Origin: DASZXJ01 sp035545895 | GTDB taxonomy: Bacteria > Planctomycetota > Phycisphaerae > Tepidisphaerales > Tepidisphaeraceae | DNA: 43,185 bases | Assembly: GCA_035545895.1 (NCBI GenBank) | Contig: DASZXJ010000165.1 | Location: 1-43,185, forward strand | Reading direction: 5' to 3' | Part shown: one piece after another, positions 32,869-40,428 of the stretch | Position numbering within the stretch: position 1 is the first letter of the stretch | Layout of the letters: each line of letters starts with the position of its first letter | Translations under genes and position numbers: made by a program | Notes under the pieces: model-generated | What the model was told of the DNA's origin: nothing | The model's input: the letters and a program-made list of their open reading frames with translations, nothing else | Database searches by the model: none

Positions 32869-32922
32869 GTGACTTGGGCTTTCCCCAAGTGGAAAATGCG
32901 CACGGCCTGGAAAGGCCGTGAC
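32869..32922 (+). repeat. Double-hairpin element with GGAA loop, copy 1
   Basis: Hairpin 1 is ACTTGGG (32872-32878) with CCCAAGT (32884-32890); hairpin 2 is CACGGCCT (32901-32908) with AGGCCGTG (32913-32920), loop GGAA. It lies between the convergent yqgE and FGGY genes. A related copy, reversed, is at 40290-40346. Confidence 0.8.
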
Positions 32923-32925
32923 ACG

Positions 32926-34236
32926 TTAAATCTCGGACTGCATTTCCGCCAGCACAGCCAGGCCGCGCATGGTGGCTTCTTTTTCGACCGTGAATCGCCA
33001 GTTGCCCGGCCAGTCGCGGTGCATGATCTTGGCCAAATCTCCCCCGCCGCCGCCGGATATGAGAACATCCCTGTGCATCGGCGTGCCGGTCTGTTTCAGT
33101 AACGCCAATCGATCCGCACTGGCGGCAGCAAGCGCATCGACTATTGCGGAGAGAATCTGCTCGCGCGTCGTCGCCAATGACAAGCCACGCAATTCAGCCG
33201 AGCGCTGTTCGACGCTGGAACGATCGCCCGCCATGTAAGGCTCGAACTTCACCGATACACGCAAAGACTTACGCGAAATCTGTTTGAGCAATTTGTAAAA
33301 CCTTGCATCCGACCAGTCGGCAAAGAATTGTCTTCTCGCCCAATCAACGGTTGAGCCCGCCGACGCAATCGTGCCGACGCTGACCCAGTTTTTGCCCACG
33401 CCCAGCGCGCGGGTGAGCAGCCTTTCATCCGGCCTGGGACGATTGGTGCATAACGCCAACACATCGGTCGTACCGACCACATTGACCAGTTGCCCGGACC
33501 TGGCTCCCGCGAGCAGCATCGCTGATCCGGTATCGATCATTCCAGTCAGAACCGGAATTCCCGATCGCAAGCCAAGGCGTTGTGCTGCGGATGGCAACAA
33601 TTTCCCCGCCACCTGATCTGCATCGAGAATTTCCGGCAGGACGTTTTTGGAAACACCAACCGCAGCGCACAATTCATTGTTCCAACCGCTCATCAAAATA
33701 GTCGAATATAAACCCATGAATGAAGCATGTGATGGATCGACAACACGCGCGCCGGTCATCTGGCGGTGCAGATAGGTCGTCAAATGGCCAATCAGATCGG
33801 CCTTGCGCATCAATGCTTTTTCGTGACGGATAAACCATGCACATGTCGTCGAACTGATTCCACCGGGCACCGGACGGCTGCCCGCAATGTGCAGGTGTCG
33901 CTTCTTGCCGATGCGCTGTTCCAATTCCTCGGCGACCTTGATACTTCGCCGATCCTGATGAGTAACAATCGGCGTGAGCGCGCGGCCGCGCTTGTCCATC
34001 ACGATCCAGGACGGCGCCAGCGTGTCGATCGCGATGACATCGACTTTTTTGGAAAACGCGCCAAGCCCGCCGATGGCTTTGGCGATGGCGCGCAGCACAT
34101 CGGCCGGATCGATTTCGGCGCGATCTTTCTCGATATGGGTTGGAAAGGGACAACGCGCACTGGAAACCAGTCTTTGGCCGCGCAGCAGTCCCGCCTTAAC
34201 GGAAGACGACCCAACGTCGATGGCCAGAACGTTCAT
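32926..34236 (-). CDS. FGGY-family carbohydrate kinase
   Basis: 436 residues, somewhat shorter than most FGGY kinases (about 490). It has the actin-fold phosphate-1 motif LAIDVGSSSVKAGLL, the SHASFMGLYS and GIPVLTGMIDTGSAMLLAG segments, and VVGTTDVLALC. The C-terminal adenosine loop is LISGGGGGDLAKIM. It phosphorylates a sugar, but the substrate cannot be read; gluconate, xylulose, ribulose and sedoheptulose kinases all share these motifs. Following the MoeB-rhodanese gene, it is separated from it by a repeat-filled gap of 97 bp. Confidence 0.82.
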   Translation of the reverse strand: MNVLAIDVGSSSVKAGLLRGQRLVSSARCPFPTHIEKDRAEIDPADVLRAIAKAIGGLGAFSKKVDVIAIDTLAPSWIVMDKRGRALTPIVTHQDRRSIKVAEELEQRIGKKRHLHIAGSRPVPGGISSTTCAWFIRHEKALMRKADLIGHLTTYLHRQMTGARVVDPSHASFMGLYSTILMSGWNNELCAAVGVSKNVLPEILDADQVAGKLLPSAAQRLGLRSGIPVLTGMIDTGSAMLLAGARSGQLVNVVGTTDVLALCTNRPRPDERLLTRALGVGKNWVSVGTIASAGSTVDWARRQFFADWSDARFYKLLKQISRKSLRVSVKFEPYMAGDRSSVEQRSAELRGLSLATTREQILSAIVDALAAASADRLALLKQTGTPMHRDVLISGGGGGDLAKIMHRDWPGNWRFTVEKEATMRGLAVLAEMQSEI

Positions 34237-34239
34237 GAA

Positions 34240-34330
34240 AGACCATGTGGCGATTTAGTGATATTGTGAGGTGGCAATATAAGTGACAGTTTCACATCGC
34301 CACGTTGTTATATCGCCATATCACCAAATT
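34240..34330. repeat. Inverted GTGGCGATAT-type arrays
   Basis: Left units (GTGGCGATTTAGTGATATTG, GGTGGCAATATA) face right units (ATATCGCCATATCACCAAAT), so the arms are approximate inverted copies around TGACAGTTTCACA. The array fills the gap between the MoeB-rhodanese and FGGY kinase genes. Confidence 0.7.
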
Positions 34331-34333
34331 CCC

Positions 34334-35626
34334 CTAATACTGTGGCCCGCCCGGGTTGATGTCCTTGTTCCAGAGCAGGATTCCGCCGGCCATGCTCTTG
34401 ACATCCTTGAATCCCTGCTGGCGAAGATATTGCGTGAACTGCATCGATCGCCCGCCGCTCTTGCAGTGAACGACGATCTTCTCATTGGCGTGCGGCTTGA
34501 GGTCATTCATGCGCTGGACGATCTGCTGCAATGGAATCAATTCAGCACCATCGATGTGCGTAATCTGATGTTCGTTGGGCAGGCGGCAATCGACGAAAAA
34601 GAATTTCTCGTGTTTGTCGAGCATCGATTTCACTTCCCGCGGAGTCACTTCCCAGTCGGGCTTGAATGGGTAACCCTTGGGAAGACCTTTTTCGTCTAGA
34701 CCGAGCTGTCCCCCGGCGGAGCCGGGAGCTTGGGGACCGGATTTCACGTTTTGCACCTCGCGTTTGGTTTCTTCAGCGGATTGCGGATCGAGGATCGGCA
34801 TGCCGCAGAATTGCTCGTAATCGATTGGTTGGGTGATCGTCGGATGTTCACCGCAAACCGGGCAATTTGGATCGCGGCGAATTTTGAACATGCGGAAATC
34901 AAAATCGAGCGCGCTGAAAAACATCAGCTTGCCGATCGCGGGCTTGCCGATACCCAGCAACAACTTGATGACTTCGTTCGCTTGCAACGTGCCGATAATG
35001 CCCGGCAACACGCCGACCACGCCGCCTTCGGCGCAGCTTGGCACGCTTCCCGGATCCGGCGGCTCGGGATACAGGCAGCGGTAGCAAGGCCCCTTCTCTC
35101 CGTTGTCTGGATTTTTCAAATGCGGCGCAAAGACCGTGACCTGCCCTTCGAAGCGGAAGATCGAGCCATAAACATTCGGCTTCCTGGCCATCACACAGGC
35201 ATCGCCGACGCAATAGCGTGTGGGAAAATTGTCCGTGCCATCGATGACCACGTCATAGTCGGCGATCAGTTCCATCACGTTGGAGCTGCTGACCAGCGTC
35301 TTATGTTCGTTGATTTTCACGTCGGGATTGAGATCGCGCAATCGCCTGGCGGCGACCTTGACCTTGTCCTCGCCGATCGTGCTCGTGCCGAACAGAACCT
35401 GGCGCTGAAGGTTGGAGGGGCTGACTACATCCACATCCGCCAAGCCAATCGTTCCAACTCCGGCAGCGGCCAGATACAGGCTGATCGGCGACCCCAGCCC
35501 GCCCGCGCCGATACAGAGCACTTTGGAATTCAATAACTTTTTCTGCCCTTCCATACCCACTTCAGACAAGATCAGGTGTCTCTTATAGCGGTTTATTTGT
35601 TCGGAACTGAGTTGCGTCACTGGCAT
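34334..35626 (-). CDS. moeZ: MoeB-type adenylyltransferase with C-terminal rhodanese (MoeZ-like)
   Basis: 430 residues. The N-terminal E1-like domain activates the C-terminus of a ubiquitin-like sulfur carrier: nucleotide loop GAGGLGS (40-46), VIDGTDNFPTRY, GSIFRFEGQVTVF, and zinc-binding CYRC and CPVC pairs. The C-terminal rhodanese domain has the persulfide loop HCKSGGRS, with its Cys at about 388. This fused form serves sulfur transfer in molybdopterin synthesis, thiolation of tRNA or sulfur-amino-acid synthesis, depending on the carrier; no carrier gene is adjacent. The family is conserved in bacteria and eukaryotes (MOCS3). Confidence 0.93.
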   Translation of the reverse strand: MPVTQLSSEQINRYKRHLILSEVGMEGQKKLLNSKVLCIGAGGLGSPISLYLAAAGVGTIGLADVDVVSPSNLQRQVLFGTSTIGEDKVKVAARRLRDLNPDVKINEHKTLVSSSNVMELIADYDVVIDGTDNFPTRYCVGDACVMARKPNVYGSIFRFEGQVTVFAPHLKNPDNGEKGPCYRCLYPEPPDPGSVPSCAEGGVVGVLPGIIGTLQANEVIKLLLGIGKPAIGKLMFFSALDFDFRMFKIRRDPNCPVCGEHPTITQPIDYEQFCGMPILDPQSAEETKREVQNVKSGPQAPGSAGGQLGLDEKGLPKGYPFKPDWEVTPREVKSMLDKHEKFFFVDCRLPNEHQITHIDGAELIPLQQIVQRMNDLKPHANEKIVVHCKSGGRSMQFTQYLRQQGFKDVKSMAGGILLWNKDINPGGPQY

Positions 35627-36017
35627 GGTGTTTTGAACCTCGTAGCGAACATCTTAGAGTCAAGATCGTATAGTCGGCAAGGCGTCGTGAACCAGGGGGA
35701 ATATCGTGGCTTGTGACAAATGCTCAATATTTGTGTAAAAACGGATGCTTTGGCAAGGTCGTCGGAGTCTTCCCTCTTGACGAAGCGCAAAAAGCTCTGA
35801 AAATTGCAAACCTTTGCAAAGGAACCTTGTCCGGCGGTGCTTTTTATCAGTCGGTAAAAACAAGCCAGAACTGGCCTTCATTGGCTACTAAAAAATACAC
35901 AGGGACGCGAGTAATTCATAAATTCAATTTGCGACATATGTTATGCTTGATTTCGCATCGGTGGTATTTGGTTGTGGAAGAAATGTTTTTATTGACGTAT
36001 CGAATGTCTACAAAGGC
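35627..36017. other. AT-rich intergenic region
   Basis: No supported gene. Composition is visibly poorer in G+C than the neighbours. A rightward frame of 110 codons (35713-36045) has unusual Cys/Phe/Lys content, no ribosome site and no recognised motif. TTGACG is at 35992, without a matching -10. Confidence 0.5.
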
Positions 36018-36046
36018 TCAACATTTTTCGTTCAAAGTGATATAAT
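36018..36046 (+). promoter_or_regulatory. Promoter of the structured leader
   Basis: TCAACA (36018-36023), 17 bp, TATAAT (36041-36046). The predicted start is near 36053, at the base of the first hairpin. Confidence 0.65.
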
Positions 36047-36050
36047 AAGA

Positions 36051-36310
36051 GACCGCCCTTTAATACGGCGGTTGTCTAGGTCTTGAATTTAAGAGAGCTT
36101 ACGTTGATTACGCCGGCCCCTTTTTTCGGCCTAAAACGTTAATTCCAAGTAATTCCCCAAAAAGCCACTGGTTATGGCCTGGGGAATTGGGATGTTCGGA
36201 AAAGTACCCTCCGGTCGTCCCCTGTCCTTTGAGCACTGTTTATCAGCTTTGAGGCTGTGATTCGATTCGGGTACGTAGAGCTTTACCACAAGCCGCAAGG
36301 CGAATAGAGG
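36051..36310 (+). ncRNA. Candidate structured leader or small RNA
   Basis: A run of stable foldings without protein coding: ACCGCC (36052-36057) with GGCGGT (36067-36072); ACGTT (36101-36105) with AACGT (36135-36139) enclosing GGCC/GGCC (36115-36118, 36128-36131); AATTCCCCA (36151-36159) with TGGGGAATT (36180-36188) enclosing GCCA/TGGC; then GGGA-TGTT-CGGA (36189-36200) with TCCG-GTCG-TCCC (36210-36221). The 260-nt region begins at a promoter and ends at the ribosome site of the gene at 36315. It matches no RNA family that I recognise. Confidence 0.5.
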
Positions 36311-36314
36311 ATAT

Positions 36315-36545
36315 ATGGCGCGTCGTTTTATCATGCGGATCGAATTAACCGGTCCATCCAAGCAAAAACTTTCAACCCTCAGCGATCGACATGGCATGAC
36401 GCAAGTCGCCATGATGTCTCGCCTGGTTGAATTCTTTGCGTCCCAGAGCGAACTGCTTCAGTCGGCGATGATCGGCCGTTACCCCGGTGAGATCGAGGCC
36501 GATATTGCCAAACTCATTCTCAAGCGATTGGCAGACAGCAAGTAA
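36315..36545 (+). CDS. Small ribbon-helix-helix-like protein
   Basis: 76 residues. The layout fits a ribbon-helix-helix regulator: strand RRFIMRIELTG, helix PSKQKLSTLSDRHG, turn, helix TQVAMMSRLVEFFAS, then a C-terminal helix EIEADIAKLILKRLADS. The fold is inferred. GAGG lies four bases before the ATG. It stands alone behind a structured leader with its own promoter, which would suit a self-regulated DNA- or RNA-binding protein. It converges with the next gene across a 19-bp gap. Confidence 0.65.
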   Translation: MARRFIMRIELTGPSKQKLSTLSDRHGMTQVAMMSRLVEFFASQSELLQSAMIGRYPGEIEADIAKLILKRLADSK

Positions 36546-36564
36546 TTTCGTGGCAATCAGTCAG

Positions 36565-36972
36565 CTAGTGCGTCATCATCAGTGGATTCTGCGGATCCAC
36601 AAGATCTGGCGATTGAGCGGGAATGTCCAGCGGATAACTCTGGATGAATAGCTTCCATCGCTCCATCAATGCCGGATAACGGCGCATAAACAGGTCCCAG
36701 GCTGCCTTATGTGAACGCAGTTGGAACGTCTGTTCAGCGAATGTTGCTGCCTGACGGCGCGATTCGTCGAGTTGTTTCTGCAATTCGGCGAGCCGCGCCG
36801 TCAGTTTTTCGTTTTCCCCCGCCAGTTCGTTCTTGCGGTCCTGCGCCGATTTCAACTGAGCCAGCGCATCCTGGTATTTGCGATTCATTTCCTCGGGATT
36901 GGTTGTTTGTTCCTGAGCGCCCGCCCACCCGATCAAAGCGAAAACAATAGCCGCCACCCACGTCGCACGCAT
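36565..36972 (-). CDS. Secreted coiled-coil protein, unknown
   Basis: 135 residues. The N-terminus (MRATWVAAIVFALIGWAGAQ) is a cleavable signal. The next 70 residues form an Ala/Glu/Lys/Gln coiled coil (YQDALAQLKSAQDRKNELAG, LTARLAELQKQL), followed by a short globular part with Trp/Tyr-rich AAWDLFMRRYPALMERW and a Pro-rich tail. No family is recognised. Between the two candidate ATGs (36978, 36972), the second has AAGG about seven bases upstream and is preferred. Confidence 0.65.
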   Translation of the reverse strand: MRATWVAAIVFALIGWAGAQEQTTNPEEMNRKYQDALAQLKSAQDRKNELAGENEKLTARLAELQKQLDESRRQAATFAEQTFQLRSHKAAWDLFMRRYPALMERWKLFIQSYPLDIPAQSPDLVDPQNPLMMTH

Positions 36973-37082
36973 ACGCATCCCTTTCAGCGCGAAATCGCCG
37001 CCGCCATTCTACCGTTTGCTCCCGGACCGGTCGAATTCAACCGCAATTGAGCCCAACCGTTTAAAATCATTGTTTTCCTTCG

Positions 37083-37102
37083 TGTAACGGGCACGTTACA
37101 AT
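37083..37102 (+). promoter_or_regulatory. Palindrome over a putative -10 box
   Basis: TGTAACG (37083-37089), spacer GGCA, CGTTACA (37094-37100), a perfect 7-bp palindrome overlapping TACAAT (37097-37102). It lies 27 bp before the ATG at 37129 and could be an operator. There is no good -35. Confidence 0.5.
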
Positions 37103-37128
37103 GAAATGAAAGATCGGGGGTGGCAAGT

Positions 37129-38436
37129 ATGATTGGTTTCTCCTGCCGATGCGGATATGCCTTTTCAGTCGCCGACGAACTGGCGGGCGGTGTGACTCAA
37201 TGCCCCCAGTGCAAAAAACTGAACGATGTGCCTCTTCTGAGCGACCTGGGCCGTCTTGAAGATGGCGGGATTTATAAGATCGGCGACGTCTCCACCGCTC
37301 CGCCTCAGCCTGATTTGATCGATGAACTGACCTCCGCGTTTACCCGCGACCATTACGACAGCCAGGGCAATGCGTTTGATCTGCGCGGATCTGCCGGAGC
37401 AGGCCCCGTGCCGGTTGAATCGCTTGCCGCGGGCGAATCGGCTCCTCCCAAGTACGATCCGATCACCGGCGAACTGGTCCGCGAAATTGACGTCAAACCA
37501 ACCGAGAACGTCTCCCACCTGCCGACCGCACAGCGCGCGGTGGTGGCCCCCCCGACCGTCATCGATGGATTGGATGTGCCTGGCGCCCTTGAAACCGTCA
37601 CGCTGCCGCTGCGCCTGCTCAGGCCGATCAACCTCTTTGTGATGTTCATCATTTTGGTCGCCCACGCCCTTTGCTTTTTGATGATGGCTGCGATTGGCAC
37701 CAATTATTTCATGCTCGCGCCGTTCTGGCTGATGTTTGAATGCCTGATCGTCGCACATTACGGCAACGTGATCGACGAAATCGGACCGGCAAGCCGATCC
37801 GAACTCCCCACGCCTTTGCGACACGTCCAATGGCATGAGGACATGTGGGGCCCCTTCACGCAAATCCTGACCGCGATGGTCATCTGCTACGGGCCGGGCA
37901 GCGTATTGCTCACCCGCGCTGATGCGACCAACGAAGCCTATATTGTTCCAATCAGTGCTGGCTTGAGTATTCTTGGAACCCTGTTTGTGCCAGCCACCCT
38001 GCTGACGACCTGCACCAGCGGCAGCATATTAAACGCCCGGCCCGATCGGCTTGTCGCCGTCGCCATGATCTGCGGTGTGGAGTATTTGCTTTCACTGATC
38101 GTCTGGGTGGTCGGCGGAACGCTTTCAATCATCGGAATTTTCGGCGGCAATCTGCTGGGATCGGCGCTGCTCTCACCCGTTCAAGTTCCCCGCGATCTGA
38201 CCCGGGCCGTCGTCGGCGGCTCTTTGGTGCTGGGAACTTATCTCATGCATTTTTTCTGCTGGCATCTTGGGTTGCTGTACCGCAAGCATCATCAGCAATT
38301 TCCGTGGCTTTATCAGCGGCACTCGGGGCCATCACGGTCCGCTGCGTCCAAGGGATTTCCCGTGCAGCGGCCGCCGCGCCGTCCGCGCAACGTGTCCATG
38401 CGAGTCGAGCCGATTCAGGATTCCAAGACAGAATGA
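37129..38436 (+). CDS. Zinc-ribbon membrane protein, unknown
   Basis: 435 residues. An N-terminal zinc ribbon (CRCGY and CPQCKK) is followed by about 130 polar, Pro-rich residues. Then come about seven transmembrane segments (LFVMFIILVAHALCFLMMA, YFMLAPFWLMFECLIVA, AVAMICGVEYLLSLIVWVVG), and a basic Pro/Arg-rich tail. The type is common in planctomycetes and has no assigned role. The start is the ATG at 37129; an upstream GTG at 37120 is less likely. A perfect palindrome lies in the promoter region. Confidence 0.75.
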   Translation: MIGFSCRCGYAFSVADELAGGVTQCPQCKKLNDVPLLSDLGRLEDGGIYKIGDVSTAPPQPDLIDELTSAFTRDHYDSQGNAFDLRGSAGAGPVPVESLAAGESAPPKYDPITGELVREIDVKPTENVSHLPTAQRAVVAPPTVIDGLDVPGALETVTLPLRLLRPINLFVMFIILVAHALCFLMMAAIGTNYFMLAPFWLMFECLIVAHYGNVIDEIGPASRSELPTPLRHVQWHEDMWGPFTQILTAMVICYGPGSVLLTRADATNEAYIVPISAGLSILGTLFVPATLLTTCTSGSILNARPDRLVAVAMICGVEYLLSLIVWVVGGTLSIIGIFGGNLLGSALLSPVQVPRDLTRAVVGGSLVLGTYLMHFFCWHLGLLYRKHHQQFPWLYQRHSGPSRSAASKGFPVQRPPRRPRNVSMRVEPIQDSKTE

Positions 38437-38452
38437 TTGACGGATTGGAATT

Positions 38453-39178
38453 TCAGATTTGAGTGTGACCGGGCTTTTCACCCGCCAGCACAAATCGGTG
38501 CCCGAAGTGCCGGTGATACTGCGCAAAGCCGATTCCCGCGCGATCGCGCAACGAGATGGCTTCCTGTTTATTCATCGCCTGCGCGACGCTTAATTTCGCA
38601 TCGTGTTTGATCATCGAATTGGATGCCAGCGTAAGCAGCGAAATCCAGAAGTACGCCCGCTTGTGTCTCAGCAGATCGGCGGCGATGACACCCCGCCTGG
38701 CGACACGCCCCATTTCGCGCATCACCTGCACGATGCCGTCATCTTCCAGATGATGCAAAAACATGTTGGTGATGACGTAATCGACGCTGGCATCGGCCAG
38801 TGGGATGTGCAGCGCATCACCGCGAATAAAACCGATCGAATTATTCGGCCTGCTGAGATCGCGGGCGATACCGAGCGTCAGTTCGTGACGATCCAGGCCG
38901 ATAATTTTGACCTTGAAACCGTGTTGAGCGGCCCAATGGGCAACCGCCCGCGGGATGTCGGCTGACCCGGTGGCAACGTCCAAAACCGTGATCGTTTCAT
39001 CGGGTTTCCAGTTGCAGCTGAATCGTTGCAGATGGCTGAGCGTGGCGCGGGTGTATCCCAGCAGCGTGTTGACCCGCCGGATGAAACGCAGGCTATTGTC
39101 GATCAGCTCAGGCTTGACATCGCGCGCATCCATCCATTCCGGTGCGCACTGGCGAGTGGCCAGGGAATTGTAAAACAT
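38453..39178 (-). CDS. Class I SAM-dependent methyltransferase
   Basis: 241 residues. Motif I is VLDVATGSADIPRAV, followed by KIIGLDRHEL (motif II), GDALHIPLADASVDYVITNMFLHHL (motifs III/IV) and MREMGRVARRG. These are typical of UbiE-like and small-molecule methyltransferases. The substrate is unknown. Its ATG (39178) overlaps the stop of the upstream helical-repeat gene as TAATG, so translation is likely coupled; an inner Met at 39133 is possible but not needed. Confidence 0.85.
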   Translation of the reverse strand: MFYNSLATRQCAPEWMDARDVKPELIDNSLRFIRRVNTLLGYTRATLSHLQRFSCNWKPDETITVLDVATGSADIPRAVAHWAAQHGFKVKIIGLDRHELTLGIARDLSRPNNSIGFIRGDALHIPLADASVDYVITNMFLHHLEDDGIVQVMREMGRVARRGVIAADLLRHKRAYFWISLLTLASNSMIKHDAKLSVAQAMNKQEAISLRDRAGIGFAQYHRHFGHRFVLAGEKPGHTQI

Positions 39179-40203
39179 TACCGATATGTCCCCTGTCCCG
39201 GCGCGCCGCGTTGACCGGGGGCTGGCGGCGTGACGATCTGCGGAGGGGTCGAGCCGCTGGTCGCGTAATCCGTTTTCAGCACCATCTCCGCCTGGTCGGC
39301 CAGCTTGGTCGCATCTTTCCCCACAGCCGCCAAAGGTCCGGCGGCTTGCGATTCCTCGCCGATGGCATCGCAGGCTTCGGCGATCGTGCGCGAGGTATCG
39401 ATGACATCGTTCAGCGCGGCGATATCGTTGCTGTTCAGGCCGCGGCGAACTTTCAAGACCTGCGTGCCGCCGCCGGGAATGTTGACGATCTGATCCGAGG
39501 ATTGATTGGCGGTGTCGGAAATCTGCTGCACGTTTTCCGCCATCTGCTTGACCGCCGAACTCATGAGCTGACCCGCCTTGCTTGCGATATCCGTCAGGAT
39601 CTTTTTGCTTTTCGCATCCGACCCGGTGGCGGCCAATTCCAGGTCGCGAATGCCGCCCACCTGTTTCATCCCGGCCATCAACGGCATGACCGACTGCGAG
39701 CGACCCAGTTGTTCAAATTTTGTCGATTGGGCTTTGTATTCGTCGTTGAACAATGCTTCGAGGGCCTGCTGGCGCATCGTGGCATCGGTGATGTTGATCG
39801 GTGGCGCCTTGCCCCCTTGCGCGACATCGGCTGGACGAGTCGATGGCTGCTTGGGCATATACATGCCCTGCGGCGAGCGTTTGATCAGCAACGCCATCGC
39901 GCTGTCCCAACGGGCGGATTTCTCGTCCTTCGATTCCTTCGCAGCGGCGGCATATGCCTCGGAGGCGGCGGAAAATTGCTTCAGGCGAAGGTGCGATTCC
40001 GCGCGAAGGGTATAAAGCAGGTGCTTGTCATAACTCGCGGCTGCGTTGCCGCGAAGCTGGACGATGTTGACGACCTTGCGAATTACATCGGTGTATCGCT
40101 TGGCGTCGAAATCCGCCTGGATTTCGTTCATCGTCGGCAGTTCCGGCCCGGCAGCCAGAAGAGCCAATAGACAGATCATCGAAAGTCGCTGAATGGATCG
40201 CAT
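39178..40203 (-). CDS. Secreted alpha-helical repeat protein
   Basis: 341 residues with a signal peptide (MRSIQRLSMICLLALLAAG). The first 110 residues form TPR-like helix pairs (IQADFDAKRYTDVIRKVVN, AESHLRLKQFSAASEAYAAA). The remainder is Ala/Ser/Gln-rich helices and a Pro/Gly tail (PPAPGQRGAPGQG). Its function is unknown; it may hold protein complexes in the periplasm. Coupling to the methyltransferase through TAATG suggests they act together. Confidence 0.7.
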   Translation of the reverse strand: MRSIQRLSMICLLALLAAGPELPTMNEIQADFDAKRYTDVIRKVVNIVQLRGNAAASYDKHLLYTLRAESHLRLKQFSAASEAYAAAAKESKDEKSARWDSAMALLIKRSPQGMYMPKQPSTRPADVAQGGKAPPINITDATMRQQALEALFNDEYKAQSTKFEQLGRSQSVMPLMAGMKQVGGIRDLELAATGSDAKSKKILTDIASKAGQLMSSAVKQMAENVQQISDTANQSSDQIVNIPGGGTQVLKVRRGLNSNDIAALNDVIDTSRTIAEACDAIGEESQAAGPLAAVGKDATKLADQAEMVLKTDYATSGSTPPQIVTPPAPGQRGAPGQGTYR

Positions 40204-40289
40204 GGCGGGGCCTCCGTCGATTGTCGCCCTTTAATAAGACGCAGTGCAGCCCGAAAAATCAAATGGTTTGGTTCTGGTGCAGTTTGATG

Positions 40290-40346
40290 GGATACGGCCT
40301 TTCCAGGCCGTGCAGGCTATCGCATGGGCTGGAAAGCCCATGTCAC
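40290..40346 (-). repeat. Double-hairpin element with GGAA loop, copy 2
   Basis: Read on the minus strand: GTGAC, hairpin CATGGGCT/AGCCCATG (40342-40335 with 40330-40323, loop TTCC on this strand), spacer, hairpin ACGGCCT/AGGCCGT (40311-40305 with 40300-40294, loop GGAA). It lies between mutS and the helical-repeat gene, with the architecture of copy 1 but different stem bases. Confidence 0.8.
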
Positions 40347-40428
40347 AATAAACTCTCCTTTTTCTTCAAACTGCACCAGTACCCATGGTTTAGACGACCA
40401 ATTGCCCGAAAGATCAATTGGGAATCAC

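Noticed and set aside
35713..36045. Rightward frame of 110 codons in the AT-rich gap
   Set aside because: No ribosome site, odd residue composition and no family signal. A promoter for the next transcript overlaps its end.
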